Assembly (NCBI GenBank): GCA_020853075.1
Contig: JADYZS010000009.1
Coordinates: 1-25,065, forward strand
From: Anaerolineae bacterium
GTDB taxonomy: Bacteria > Chloroflexota > Anaerolineae > JADYZS01
DNA length: 25,065 nt
Reading direction: 5' to 3'
Part shown: positions 1-8,309 of the stretch, in pieces
How the letters are laid out: each line of letters opens with the position of its first letter
Numbering within the stretch: the first letter of the stretch is position 1
Translations under genes and position numbers: made by a program
Notes under the pieces: generated by a model
Told to the model about the DNA's origin: nothing
Databases searched by the model: none
The model's input: the letters and a program-made list of their open reading frames with translations, nothing else

Positions 1-1
1 C

Positions 2-2485
2 GCCGACTACGACTCCTTCTTTGAATTCGTCATCGGCAACGGCGAGATGATGGGCCGGGTGGATGCGCTCCACTCGCAGCATCTACGCCACGGGGCGAAG
101 AAAGACGTGCTGTGCGTGCGGCTGGTGGACCTGTGGGGAGAGCGGACGTATCCGATCCATCGCGGGCGGCCCGGCGGGAGGTTCATTTCAAAACTGGAAG
201 ACGAGAGCAGACACACCGTTAGCCCCGAAGATCTGACGCGCTACGAGCAGACACTGGACCCGAAAACGGGGATTCTGCACACAGGCTACGTTTGGAAGAA
301 GGACGAAGCGAGCGGGAAGAACAGGTCGTCTGGGTTCATGAGCAAGGTTCGCCCCCACGTGATGGCGCAGAAGTATATTGACCGGACGAGCGAGGACGGC
401 TGGACGAGGAGTTTCGCCGTGGAAACGATCTTCCCCCACCACTCCCGCGCCAGCGTCTTCTACATCAAGAAACCGTATAACCCAAAGGCGTGGGCGTGGG
501 GCGAGGTGGAGCACGAGAACGAGATTGAGCCGGTCAACAACGCGCAGGTAGAGTATGACCCGGCCCGCAACATCGGCACCGTGACCTTCTCCACCGAGTT
601 CCCGCCGCTCAAGACCCAGGTCGTCTGGGCAGTCATCCCTTCCCCGCAACCGGATGCCTGGGAGATAGACCAGGAAAAAGGAAGCCTGATCTTCCGGTGG
701 AACCTGGCACCGCACGAGGAGCGGGAGACGACGGTCGTGGCCGCCGTGCTGACCGACAGGGATGCGACGGACTGCACCGAACGGGCTAAGGAGGAAGCCC
801 AGAAGGCCCTTGCTGCCGGTTGGGCGGGCATGGAACAGGAACAGGTGGAGTGGTGGCGCGCAGAACTGGGCAAATCCAGCATCACGATCCCCGACGAGCG
901 GTTCCAGACGCTCTACGACGTCTCAAAATACTACCTCTTGAACAGCGTCGGCGGGTCGTACTGGGGGTTCATCGGTGTGGATAACGTCGTCTATGAAACC
1001 TGCATGTGCGACAACCCGATCATGCTCCACGCGCTGGTGGAGACGAACCACCTGGAGGCGGCGCGGCGGGAACTGGAACTGCTGGACAAATACCTCCCCG
1101 CGGCCAGGAAGAACGCGGCAGATAGGATGCGGGTGGTGCTGGGCATAGAGAACCACGACGCCGCGTTGCTGCCCTTCTACATGACCGAGGATGGCGTTGA
1201 ACTGTGGCAGGACAACGTGATGGGGATGTACACCTCCATGTCCGCTTTCCACACCCTCTCCCTTTTGAAGACGGGCCGCTACCTGGCCGATGATGATTAC
1301 CTGCGATCCCATGTCTATCCGTGGCTCCGCGGCTACGCCGAATACGGGCGGCTGCACGCGGCCTGGGACAAGGGGCGGGATGCCTACATATTCCCCATTG
1401 AGAATGTGGGGGGCGGTGGAGAGGGTCTCTGGGCACGGGTGACCATGAGCCCCAGGCTGTACCGGCGCATCTTCGCGGAGAGCGAGCCGATGTTCCGCTT
1501 CGCCGACTTTCCCCCGATTGAGTTCTTTCCTAAAGAGGAGATCGCCAAACTCAGCCCGAATTGGCTTGACGCCGTGCTGAACTTCCGCTGGATCATGGAG
1601 GAGGCCACCCGGTACGCTGAGAGGTTTGGAGTGGACGCGGGGCTGAGGGCGCAGTGGAGGAACGTGGCGGCCAACCTTCACGTACCGCAGAACGACGACT
1701 TCTTCCTTTCTAACACCGGCAGCGACGCGGTTCCCAGCATCGGGGGAGCGGCGGTCGGGGGCCTCTTCTGGCCCGCCGAGGGGATCTTTGAGGATTACGA
1801 CCCAGAGAAGGTGCAAAGGACCGTGCAGGAGGTCGTTGAGCAGCGACACATCCACGGCCTGCTGCAGAGGAAGAACAAGGCGTGGGACGCGGTCTATGGT
1901 TTCTCCTTCGCCTACATGGGCCTGGGCGAAGAAGCGTACCAATGCCTCATGGCCTTTGAGCAGGCCGCGGACCAGCGGGGGATTGAGATGCGGGAGGGCC
2001 TAGAGCGGCAGAACTACTACTATCTCCTGAACCATGGCTCCCTCGTGCTCTTGACCCGCTACATGGTGTTGCAGACCTACCGGGGCAAGATCCGGGTCTT
2101 TCCCGCGCTGCCGGCGAAGTGGCGGCGGCGGGGGGTAGCCTTTGCCAACCTCCCCGCGGAAGGCGGCTACGTGGTCAGTGGAAGGGTCAACGGCACGTCG
2201 GCGGAGGTGGAGATCTCGGATCAAAAAGGGGATAGGATCATGATGCTCTCGGGGCACTTCCCCTCGCTGGAGATCGTGCCAACCCGGTTACGGCCCGAAG
2301 AGGCTGAGAGAGAGTTCGCCCTCCTGGGCACGGAAGCCCAGGTTGAGATCAGGCTGTTCGGCGTGCGGCAGGGCGAAAGGTATGCGGTTCACGCAGGCGA
2401 GGAGAAGCAGATTCTGACGGCAGACGGCGATCTGAGGTTCAGAGCCCGGGCTCCGGCCAGCGTGCGCGTCGTGGCGGCGGGATAG
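2..2485 (+). CDS. Six-hairpin glycoside hydrolase, GH95/GH78-like (5' partial)
   Basis: The frame is open to the left edge, so the true start lies upstream; the first internal ATG is at 47. About 827 residues are visible. The N-terminal third is beta-rich. From roughly residue 270 there is a long alpha-helical region of the (alpha/alpha)6 kind, with aromatic and acidic segments such as GFIGVDNVVYETCMCDNP, ELWQDNVMGMYTSM and NKAWDAVYGFSFAYMG. Near the C-terminus the stretch IRVFPALPAKW followed by AEGGYVVSGRVNG resembles the C-terminal beta domain of GH95 and GH78 enzymes, which act on terminal fucose or rhamnose. Exact family and substrate cannot be fixed by eye. No signal peptide can be judged because the N-terminus is missing. 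It converges with the MMPL gene across a repeat-filled spacer. Confidence 0.72.
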   Translation, partial: ADYDSFFEFVIGNGEMMGRVDALHSQHLRHGAKKDVLCVRLVDLWGERTYPIHRGRPGGRFISKLEDESRHTVSPEDLTRYEQTLDPKTGILHTGYVWKKDEASGKNRSSGFMSKVRPHVMAQKYIDRTSEDGWTRSFAVETIFPHHSRASVFYIKKPYNPKAWAWGEVEHENEIEPVNNAQVEYDPARNIGTVTFSTEFPPLKTQVVWAVIPSPQPDAWEIDQEKGSLIFRWNLAPHEERETTVVAAVLTDRDATDCTERAKEEAQKALAAGWAGMEQEQVEWWRAELGKSSITIPDERFQTLYDVSKYYLLNSVGGSYWGFIGVDNVVYETCMCDNPIMLHALVETNHLEAARRELELLDKYLPAARKNAADRMRVVLGIENHDAALLPFYMTEDGVELWQDNVMGMYTSMSAFHTLSLLKTGRYLADDDYLRSHVYPWLRGYAEYGRLHAAWDKGRDAYIFPIENVGGGGEGLWARVTMSPRLYRRIFAESEPMFRFADFPPIEFFPKEEIAKLSPNWLDAVLNFRWIMEEATRYAERFGVDAGLRAQWRNVAANLHVPQNDDFFLSNTGSDAVPSIGGAAVGGLFWPAEGIFEDYDPEKVQRTVQEVVEQRHIHGLLQRKNKAWDAVYGFSFAYMGLGEEAYQCLMAFEQAADQRGIEMREGLERQNYYYLLNHGSLVLLTRYMVLQTYRGKIRVFPALPAKWRRRGVAFANLPAEGGYVVSGRVNGTSAEVEISDQKGDRIMMLSGHFPSLEIVPTRLRPEEAEREFALLGTEAQVEIRLFGVRQGERYAVHAGEEKQILTADGDLRFRARAPASVRVVAAG

Positions 2486-2583
2486 GCGTGACGCTGCTAT
2501 ATCTCGCCGATACAGATATCCCTGTGGGTGACTTGCTGCGAGAGTTGGCTCGCCCCTCACCCCCGCGTGCCTGCAGGCGACTG

Positions 2584-2730
2584 CCGTGTACGCCTGGCGT
2601 ACGCGACAGGTGGACGCCGCCCCGCGGGGTCGGCTTGCTCTGCGTACTCGCCGCTTGCGCCCTACGGGTGCGGGCTTCCCACCGCCGAGTACGGCTGGGC
2701 GTACACGGCGCCGACTAGGTGCAAGCGAGG
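2584..2730 (+). repeat. Dispersed inverted-repeat element, copy A
   Basis: CCGTGTACGCC at 2584-2594 is matched by its exact reverse complement at 2698-2708. The left end contains a hairpin, GTACGCC t GGCGTAC (2588-2602), then the palindrome CCCCGCGGGG (2620-2629). The right end reads GGCGCCGACTAGGTGCAAGC. Left and right ends recur at 12687-12799, and the right end recurs inverted at 18026-18087. No reading frame or transposase is inside, so it looks like a non-autonomous or structural repeat. Confidence 0.75.
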
Positions 2731-2781
2731 CGAACGGCTGGCGGCGCAAGCCGACAGGCAAGCGGCGGGACGCTTCGCGGC

Positions 2782-2820
2782 CTACCCTCTCCCCTTCGGG
2801 GAGAGGGTAGGGTGAGGGGT
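2782..2820. repeat. GGGGAGAGGG-type hairpin repeat
   Basis: CTACCCTCTCCCC (2782-2794), loop ttc, GGGGAGAGGGTAG (2798-2810): a perfect 13-bp stem with a 3-nt loop, followed by the tail GGTGAGGGGT. The same stem and tail occur at 21582-21616 inside a coding region. There is no T-run after the stem, so it is not a classical terminator, although the position between convergent genes would suit one. Confidence 0.8.
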
Positions 2821-2856
2821 AAAGGTACTCCTACGGTCGCTCACTTATGGGAATAC

Positions 2857-2892
2857 CTACCCTTGTCAGGGGAGAGGGTAGGGTGAGGGGTA
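2857..2892. repeat. Second, degenerate GGGGAGAGGG hairpin
   Basis: CTACCCT (2857-2863) pairs with AGGGTAG (2875-2881) around a degenerate centre, and is followed by the same GGTGAGGGGTA tail as the copy 75 bp upstream. It ends 16 bp before the stop codon of the minus-strand MMPL gene. Confidence 0.6.
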
Positions 2893-2908
2893 GTCGTGTA
2901 AAGCCCCC

Positions 2909-5900
2909 CTACTTCCCCGGCCCCCTCCCCGGCCACCAGTTCCACCGATCCAGCAGGACGGCAATGGCCGGAACCAGGGTGGTGCGCACGACGAAGGTAT
3001 CCAGCAGCACGCCGACGGTGATGGCGAAGGCCAATTGCACCAGCCCCAGCAGCGACGCCGACATCATCGCCGCGAAGGTACCGGCCATGATGATCCCCGC
3101 CGAGGTGATGATGCCCCCCGTGCGCTGCAAGGCGTGAGCCACCCCCGCCCGCGTGCCGTTCCCTGCCACCTCCTCTTTGACGCGGCCCATCAGGAAGATG
3201 TTGTAGTCCATCCCTAAGGCGACCAGGAGCACGAACATGAAGAAGGGAACCCACCAGGCCAGCCCCTTGTGCAGGATGGCGTCAAAGACCAGGCGGGTCA
3301 GGCCCAGCGTCGCGCCGTAACTCAGGAGGATCGTCGCCACCATGTAGGCCGGGGCCACGATGCTGCGCAGGAGGAGCACCAAGACGACGACGATGCCGGC
3401 CAGCACCAACGCCATGACCCGCACGAAGTCGCGATCCATCATCGCCCGCAGATCAAGGAGGATGGCGGACGCGCCGCTGACGTAGCCCCGGCTGGCGTGG
3501 GTCACCTGGTCGCGCAGGCGCGCCACCGTCTCCATGGCGGCGGGAGAGTAGGGCTCGTCGGCCAGGATGACTTGCAGGCGGGCGGCATCGCCGGGCGGCG
3601 TGGTGTAGGTATCCAGCAGACGGGTGAAGTCCTGGTTGCCCGCGACGAGCGCGGTAGGAATGAGGAAAGCATTCTTGGCGGCCATGCCAGCAGCCAGCGC
3701 GCGCAGGCCCGTCTGCAAGTCATCCACACCGGCCAGGAGCGCGGCCAGCGCCGACTCTGCTTCCTCTGAGCCCAGGCCGTCCGCCGGGATGTAGGTCGCG
3801 TCGGGGAGGGCCTTTGCCGCTGCCGTCGCCAGCCGTTCCAACGCCGCCGACAGGTCGGCCAGGCCCGCGCCGAGGGCCGGTAGCGGGTTAGGGGCCGTTT
3901 CCGCGCCAGGGCGGACGGTCTTCGGCGCGAAGGTCGCCTGCGGCATCTCCTCGCGCACCGCCTTTGCCAGCGTGGCCAGGTCGTCCGCCGCGGCCTTGAT
4001 TTCGGTGGCGACGGCGGCGAGGGCGGGCATGAGGTCCTGGGCGTTCCCTGGCAGGCTCTTCGGCAAGAAGGTCGCCTGGGGGAGCGTCGTGGCGGCGGTG
4101 GCCGCCAGACCGGCGAAGGCATCGCGCAGCACGGGCAGCCCCTTCTTGGCCTGGGCGATGAGGTCGGCGGCCTTGCTCACGTCTATCGTCTTCAGCGCGG
4201 CGCCCATCTCCTTTGACACGGCCAGCGCGGTCTGGTAGTCCTTCGTCTCTTTGAGGGCGGGATAGGCCGCGCCCAGTTCGTCCAGATACGCGCCCAGGGC
4301 CTCCATCTGCTCGCCCGCCGACGGCTCACCCGGCTTGGGCATGAACGACAGCGGGTTCTCATCCAACGCTTTGCTCATGGCGTCCAGCCGCTGCGCGATG
4401 GCGCCCAGTTGCCCGCTGACCAGGAGGCCCTGCTGCAATTGGGCCGTCGCCGTCTGCGCCTTCAGGAGATGGTCGGCAGCGGAGCGAAAGGCCGGTTTCA
4501 GCGCCAACGCCGGGTAAGCAGAGACGAGTTCCCGCAGATAGTCGCCCAGCGCGGCAGCGGCCTTCGCCTGGTCGGGCGAGGCCGTCAGTTTGACTACCGC
4601 TGCCGGGTCCGCCAATGCCGCTGCCTGGCTACCCAGCCCCGCGGCCACCTTTTCCAGTTGCGTGGAGACCAGGAGCGAATCGGTGATGCCCTTCGTCGTG
4701 GCATCTATGCGGTCCAGCGCGGCCAGCGCATCCGGGTAGCCATCCATCTTGGCGACGGCGGGATGGGCCTGGGCGAGGCCGGTCAGGTAGGTGCGCAGGG
4801 CCGCCATCTCGCGGGCCATCTCGCTCAACTTCCCCACAGCCGACAGGTCGGCCTGGCTCAATTGCGCGCGGGCATCGGCGATGCCTATGGCGGCCTCGGC
4901 CAGCTGGTTGCCCACCAGGAGACGTTGCTGCATGGCCTTGACGTCTTCTTCCAGGCGATCCAGCCCCTTGCGGACGGACTGGTACTCAGGGCCACTCCCC
5001 ACCAAAAGATCGGGCGAAGCGGCCACTTCGTCCAGGTAGGCGCGCAGGGTGTTGAGGCCCGCGAGCACCTCATCCACGTCTAGTTGCGCCAGGGCGGAGG
5101 CGACGCCCGTCTGTGCGCGCAGGTCGTCCATCTGGTCGGCAATGAGAAGGAGTTGCTTGTCCACGCGGAGGGCGTCACCCAGGGCGGGGTCGCCACGCCC
5201 GACGGGCGCGGTCAGGCTGCGCACGTCGGCCACGCCCGGCACCTGCAGAAGTTCATGGGTGAGGGCATAGATGCGGGCGATCCCCTGGGGGCTGCGGGTG
5301 TTGGGGATCTCGGTGATGATGACTTCCAATGGCTGGACCTCGCCCGCACCCATGCTGCCGGAGAGGAGCAAGAAGCCCGCCTTGGAAGGGACGCTGGGCG
5401 GCAGGTCGGCCAGGAGGTCAAAGGTGCGGCGCTGGCCCCGGCCATAGACGACCAACGGCACCAGGACGACGACCCCCAGGGCCAGAGGGAGCCAGGGTCG
5501 GTTCGTGACCCAGGTTGCCAAACGCTCCCAGAAGCCTCCTTCCTTAGCGTGGCGTGGATGCCCCGGCCAGAAGGCCCAACGGCCCAACACCGCCAGGAGC
5601 GCGGGGGTCAGGGTGAGGCCGGCCAGGAGGGCGATGAAGATACCGATAGCCATGCTGGGGCCGGTGTTGGAGAAGAGCCGCAGTTCGGCGAAGTACATGG
5701 CCGCCATGCCGACGATGACCGTGCCCGCGCTGCTGGTGATCGTCTCGCCGACGCGGCTGACGGTGTGGCGGGCCGCGTCGGGGCCGCTGTGGTTGTCGGC
5801 CATGTACTCGCGGAAGCGGCTGACCAGGAAGAGGCAATAGTCGGTGCCCGCGCCGAAGAGGAGCACCACCAGGAAAACGTCGGTGAAACTGGAGACCTTC

Positions 5901-6610
5901 CAACCGTAGAGGCTGAGACCGGCCACCACCTTGCGAGAGATGCCGTAGGCCATGCCGATGGTCGCCAGCGGGATGATGGGCGAAACGGGCGAGCGGTAGA
6001 TGATGAGGAGGACGGCGATCACCAGGACGACGGTGATGAGGGTGGTGCTCTCTGCGCTTGCCAACGCGTTGTTCAGGTAGTCTTGGGCGATGGCCGCGCT
6101 GCCAGTGACGTAGCCGGTCAGTCCGGCGGGCGCGCGGTCCAGCCGCGCCTGGATGACCTCCAGCGCGTGTTGCACGCCCTCGTCGTGAGAGGTGCCGCGC
6201 ATCCCGACTACGATCATCGCCACCTGGTTGTCCTGGCTGAGCAGGCGGCTCGCCAGGGCGGGGTCTGTGGGAGAGAGAACCTCGCCGGTGACGCCAGGCG
6301 CGGCCTCGTTTTGCAACCAGGCAACCAGTTCCGCCAGGTAAGCCTGGGCCGCCTCATCTCGCAATGACCCGCCCTCGCTTTTGATGACGAGGACGGCCTG
6401 GCTGGGCGAGGCCTGGTCGGGGAAGTATTCGGCGGCAACCTCGGCAGCGACCAGGCTGGGCTGACCCAGAGGGAGGAAATCGCTCTGCTCGGAAACGGCA
6501 ACGTCGCCGATGTCCGGGGCGGCGAGAGTGACGACGACGAGCACGGCGACCCAGAAGGCGATCACCGGATAACGATACTTGGCCGCGAAGCGGCCGATCC
6601 TGTCAAACAT
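2909..6610 (-). CDS. MMPL/RND-superfamily transporter with repeat-built external loop
   Basis: A 1233-residue membrane exporter of the MMPL/YdfJ kind, likely moving lipids or hydrophobic compounds by proton motive force. TM1 is at about 15-31. A first extracytoplasmic domain follows, then TM helices around 188-206, 209-226, 243-262, 292-308, 318-345 and 374-390. A second set lies at about 1063-1082, 1086-1106, 1118-1138, 1166-1188 and 1190-1215, giving 12 in all. The family signatures GAGTDYCLFLVSRFREY (253-269) and ALGMDYNIFLMGRVKEE (1131-1147) carry the Asp-Tyr pair expected for proton relay. The second loop (about 395-1060) is very large and contains two sets of internal repeats. The ATG at 6608-6610 overlaps the merR stop by 8 nt, with GGAGG 14 nt upstream, so translation is probably coupled. 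The substrate is unknown. Confidence 0.9.
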   Translation of the reverse strand: MFDRIGRFAAKYRYPVIAFWVAVLVVVTLAAPDIGDVAVSEQSDFLPLGQPSLVAAEVAAEYFPDQASPSQAVLVIKSEGGSLRDEAAQAYLAELVAWLQNEAAPGVTGEVLSPTDPALASRLLSQDNQVAMIVVGMRGTSHDEGVQHALEVIQARLDRAPAGLTGYVTGSAAIAQDYLNNALASAESTTLITVVLVIAVLLIIYRSPVSPIIPLATIGMAYGISRKVVAGLSLYGWKVSSFTDVFLVVLLFGAGTDYCLFLVSRFREYMADNHSGPDAARHTVSRVGETITSSAGTVIVGMAAMYFAELRLFSNTGPSMAIGIFIALLAGLTLTPALLAVLGRWAFWPGHPRHAKEGGFWERLATWVTNRPWLPLALGVVVLVPLVVYGRGQRRTFDLLADLPPSVPSKAGFLLLSGSMGAGEVQPLEVIITEIPNTRSPQGIARIYALTHELLQVPGVADVRSLTAPVGRGDPALGDALRVDKQLLLIADQMDDLRAQTGVASALAQLDVDEVLAGLNTLRAYLDEVAASPDLLVGSGPEYQSVRKGLDRLEEDVKAMQQRLLVGNQLAEAAIGIADARAQLSQADLSAVGKLSEMAREMAALRTYLTGLAQAHPAVAKMDGYPDALAALDRIDATTKGITDSLLVSTQLEKVAAGLGSQAAALADPAAVVKLTASPDQAKAAAALGDYLRELVSAYPALALKPAFRSAADHLLKAQTATAQLQQGLLVSGQLGAIAQRLDAMSKALDENPLSFMPKPGEPSAGEQMEALGAYLDELGAAYPALKETKDYQTALAVSKEMGAALKTIDVSKAADLIAQAKKGLPVLRDAFAGLAATAATTLPQATFLPKSLPGNAQDLMPALAAVATEIKAAADDLATLAKAVREEMPQATFAPKTVRPGAETAPNPLPALGAGLADLSAALERLATAAAKALPDATYIPADGLGSEEAESALAALLAGVDDLQTGLRALAAGMAAKNAFLIPTALVAGNQDFTRLLDTYTTPPGDAARLQVILADEPYSPAAMETVARLRDQVTHASRGYVSGASAILLDLRAMMDRDFVRVMALVLAGIVVVLVLLLRSIVAPAYMVATILLSYGATLGLTRLVFDAILHKGLAWWVPFFMFVLLVALGMDYNIFLMGRVKEEVAGNGTRAGVAHALQRTGGIITSAGIIMAGTFAAMMSASLLGLVQLAFAITVGVLLDTFVVRTTLVPAIAVLLDRWNWWPGRGPGK

Positions 6611-7400
6611 ATTGCGTGAACGTACCTCCCTGGATGTGAGGATGGGATAGGTGAGCCGGCACCTCGCCAGCGATCTTCTCCGGCCACTCGGTGGTCAGGA
6701 TCAGACGATGCAGGGTGTGCAGGTGCAAGAGCGACACCAGCGAGTGGGCCAGGTCCATGCCGATCTGAATGGATGCCCAGATGACGTCGGCAGATTCGCC
6801 GCGGCGGATCATCGGCTGGGCCACGTGCTGCAAGAACGCCTCTACCTCAAAGCCGGCGATCTGGGCCAGGTTCTCGGAGACAGGCGCCAGGGTCTCCAAC
6901 GGGATGCCCAACTCCGCGGCCCGCTTGAAGAGCCTCCCAATGACGACGTTATCGGGATGGTAGAGAGGCTCTCCCCCGCCCTCCTCCGCTTGGGGTTGGG
7001 GGAAGACCAGGTGCATGGCCGCCAGGCGGCGCAGCGTCGCCTCGTCTAACCCGGTCTCGGCCAGGAGTTGCGCCCAGGTGACGCCCGGCTGGTCAGGGTC
7101 TGCCGCGATCTTGCGGAAGAGGCGATCACGCACGTCCAGCAACAGGGCGACGTCCACGCCCCCTGCCTCCCGCTGCAACACTTGCTTCATCTGCGGCAAA
7201 GAGAGGTTGTGCCGTTCCCTCATCTCGCGGATCAGTTTCAGGCCCGCCACGAAACGGCGGTCGTAATAGGCCATGTTGCGAGCGGTCTTTTGCGGCTCCG
7301 GCAGGAGGCCCTCTTTGATGTAGAAGAGGATCGTCGCCCGCGGAAAGCCGGTGATGCGCTCCAACTCTCGCATGGGGATCTGGTCGGGTTTGTGTGGCAT
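6603..7400 (-). CDS. MerR-family transcriptional regulator
   Basis: 265 residues. The N-terminal winged HTH (about 9-34) reads MRELERITGFPRATILFYIK, then EGLLPEP and Y-Y-D-R-R-F, the usual MerR DNA-binding layout. It is followed by a helical region NLSLPQMKQVL and a long C-terminal domain of about 180 residues that probably senses a ligand. An upstream GTG/ATG-like start at 7421 is possible, but AGGAGG at 7407-7412 lies 6 nt before the ATG at 7398-7400, which fixes the start at MPHKPDQIPM. The stop overlaps the start of the MMPL exporter, so the two form an operon; regulating that exporter is the natural job. The ligand is unknown, and there is no clear metal-binding Cys cluster. Confidence 0.88.
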   Translation of the reverse strand: MPHKPDQIPMRELERITGFPRATILFYIKEGLLPEPQKTARNMAYYDRRFVAGLKLIREMRERHNLSLPQMKQVLQREAGGVDVALLLDVRDRLFRKIAADPDQPGVTWAQLLAETGLDEATLRRLAAMHLVFPQPQAEEGGGEPLYHPDNVVIGRLFKRAAELGIPLETLAPVSENLAQIAGFEVEAFLQHVAQPMIRRGESADVIWASIQIGMDLAHSLVSLLHLHTLHRLILTTEWPEKIAGEVPAHLSHPHIQGGTFTQYV

Positions 7401-7423
7401 GAGACCCCTCCTGTCAAGCACAA

Positions 7424-7452
7424 AGTATAAAGTGAAACCTTCTACTTGTCAA
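7424..7452 (-). promoter_or_regulatory. Sigma-70 promoter of merR-MMPL operon
   Basis: On the minus strand, TTGACA (7447-7452), a 17-bp spacer and TATACT (7424-7429) lie just upstream of the merR ribosome binding site. The spacer is the normal 17 bp, not the stretched 19-20 bp of promoters that MerR proteins activate by untwisting. That makes simple repression or autoregulation the easier model. Confidence 0.75.
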
Positions 7453-7505
7453 ATGAGAGGGAATTGACTGGGGGCAATATTCTCATGGTGAAGGTGGAAA
7501 GAATC

Positions 7506-7946
7506 CTAGAGCCCTAATTCACTCAGGGCGGCAGGAGGATAACGGGGGGTGAGGACGGAGGCAAGGCGATTGTGCTGCTCTCTGTCAAGGGTCACCAGGG
7601 TGCTCCCGAAGCGGAGGGCAACGGTCGCATAAACGGCGTCGCTGCCCCGCACGCGGTGCAGGGCAGCCACCTCAGCCGTCTGTCTTGCCAGGGCCGTATC
7701 CAGAGACACCAGGACCAGATGCGGCAACCGGATGAGAGCAGCCACGAACTGGCGTGGGAGCGCAGGGTCCCCGCTGCCCCGTGCGATGGTGGCCGAGACC
7801 TCTGGTAGGAGGAGGGTAGGGACGACGATGGGGATGGCCTCGGCCTGCAGGTGAGCCAGGAAGCGTTGGCTATCGGGCTGGCCGGCCTCGTGGACGTTAA
7901 AAGCATTGAGAAAGACGCTGGCATCAACGGTGTAAGGCCCCGGCAC
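7506..7946 (-). CDS. PIN-domain toxin (VapC-like ribonuclease)
   Basis: 146 residues, the usual size for a PIN toxin. Acidic residues in the expected order are D8 (YTVDASVFLNAF), E49 (LLPEVSATIARG), D103 (VRGSDAVYATVA) and D121 (LVTLDREQ). These form the Mg-binding site of PIN ribonucleases, which typically cut tRNA or mRNA. The start is GTG at 7944-7946, with AGGAGG at 7955-7960 and an 8-nt spacer. It lies 31 nt downstream of the Phd-type antitoxin gene and is surely co-transcribed with it. Confidence 0.88.
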   Translation of the reverse strand: MPGPYTVDASVFLNAFNVHEAGQPDSQRFLAHLQAEAIPIVVPTLLLPEVSATIARGSGDPALPRQFVAALIRLPHLVLVSLDTALARQTAEVAALHRVRGSDAVYATVALRFGSTLVTLDREQHNRLASVLTPRYPPAALSELGL

Positions 7947-7977
7947 CGGGTCGGCCTCCTAACGTAGTACAGAGTAC

Positions 7978-8244
7978 CTAACGACGCATCTCGGAGAGCA
8001 ACTCGGCGCTGGTCTGGGGCGGTTGCCAGGTGCGCCCAATCTCCCGACCCAAGCGAATCAACTCCTCCCAGGGGCTGGCTTCTTCCGCGCCGGAGGGTAC
8101 CTGGGGCACGGGTTCTTCCAGAGGGATAAGCAAGGCGACGGGCCGTCCGTGATGGGTGATGAGATAACGCTTCCGTCGCTCTTTCACGTTGCGCACGATC
8201 TCTGAAGCGTGGGTTTTCAGTTCCCTCACACCGATACCATCCAT
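7978..8244 (-). CDS. Phd/YefM-family antitoxin
   Basis: 88 residues. The N-terminus MDGIGVRELKTHASEIVRNV followed by YLITHHGRPVALLIPLEE is the standard Phd/YefM DNA-binding fold. The C-terminal 40 residues should wrap and inhibit the PIN toxin. A longer frame starts at 8280, but the ATG at 8242-8244 has GGAGG 6 nt upstream, and the longer start would lie inside the -10 box. It should repress its own promoter together with the toxin. Confidence 0.88.
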   Translation of the reverse strand: MDGIGVRELKTHASEIVRNVKERRKRYLITHHGRPVALLIPLEEPVPQVPSGAEEASPWEELIRLGREIGRTWQPPQTSAELLSEMRR

Positions 8245-8258
8245 AGACCCTCCCTGTC

Positions 8259-8278
8259 GTGGTTCTACATGTGACCAC
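8259..8278. promoter_or_regulatory. Operator-like dyad of the Phd/PIN pair
   Basis: GTGGT (8259-8263) and ACCAC (8274-8278) form an inverted repeat, with a nested TGTG-ac-CACA at 8270-8279. The dyad abuts the -10 box and covers the likely transcription start, where a Phd antitoxin would be expected to bind. Confidence 0.5.
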
Positions 8279-8307
8279 ATTATACCTCATGCGGAGGGCA
8301 AGGTCAA
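8279..8307 (-). promoter_or_regulatory. Sigma-70 promoter of the Phd/PIN pair
   Basis: On the minus strand, TTGACC (8302-8307), a 17-bp spacer and a consensus TATAAT (8279-8284). The start of transcription would fall near 8272, giving a leader of about 28 nt before the antitoxin ATG. Confidence 0.78.
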
Positions 8308-8309
8308 TC

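Larger units (their letters stand above)
2486..2908. other. Repeat-filled spacer between convergent genes
   Basis: No credible gene lies between the glycoside hydrolase stop and the MMPL stop. Short open frames here are arginine- and proline-rich translations of repeats. The spacer holds a roughly 125-147 bp inverted-repeat element followed by two GAGAGGGTAG hairpins, listed separately. The hairpins could end transcription from both sides, but neither is followed by a T-run. Confidence 0.7.

Noticed and set aside
923..1942. Open frame of 339 codons on the minus strand
   Set aside because: It is antisense to the glycoside hydrolase, with no recognisable domain and the composition of a GC-driven shadow frame.
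2584..2908. Insertion sequence
   Set aside because: Inverted ends are present but no transposase frame or remnant is seen; it is treated as a non-coding repeat.
5084..6367. Open frame of 427 codons on the plus strand
   Set aside because: It is antisense to the MMPL gene, has a Gly/Arg/Asp/His-rich composition with no domain, and the MMPL frame has clear family motifs and membrane helices.
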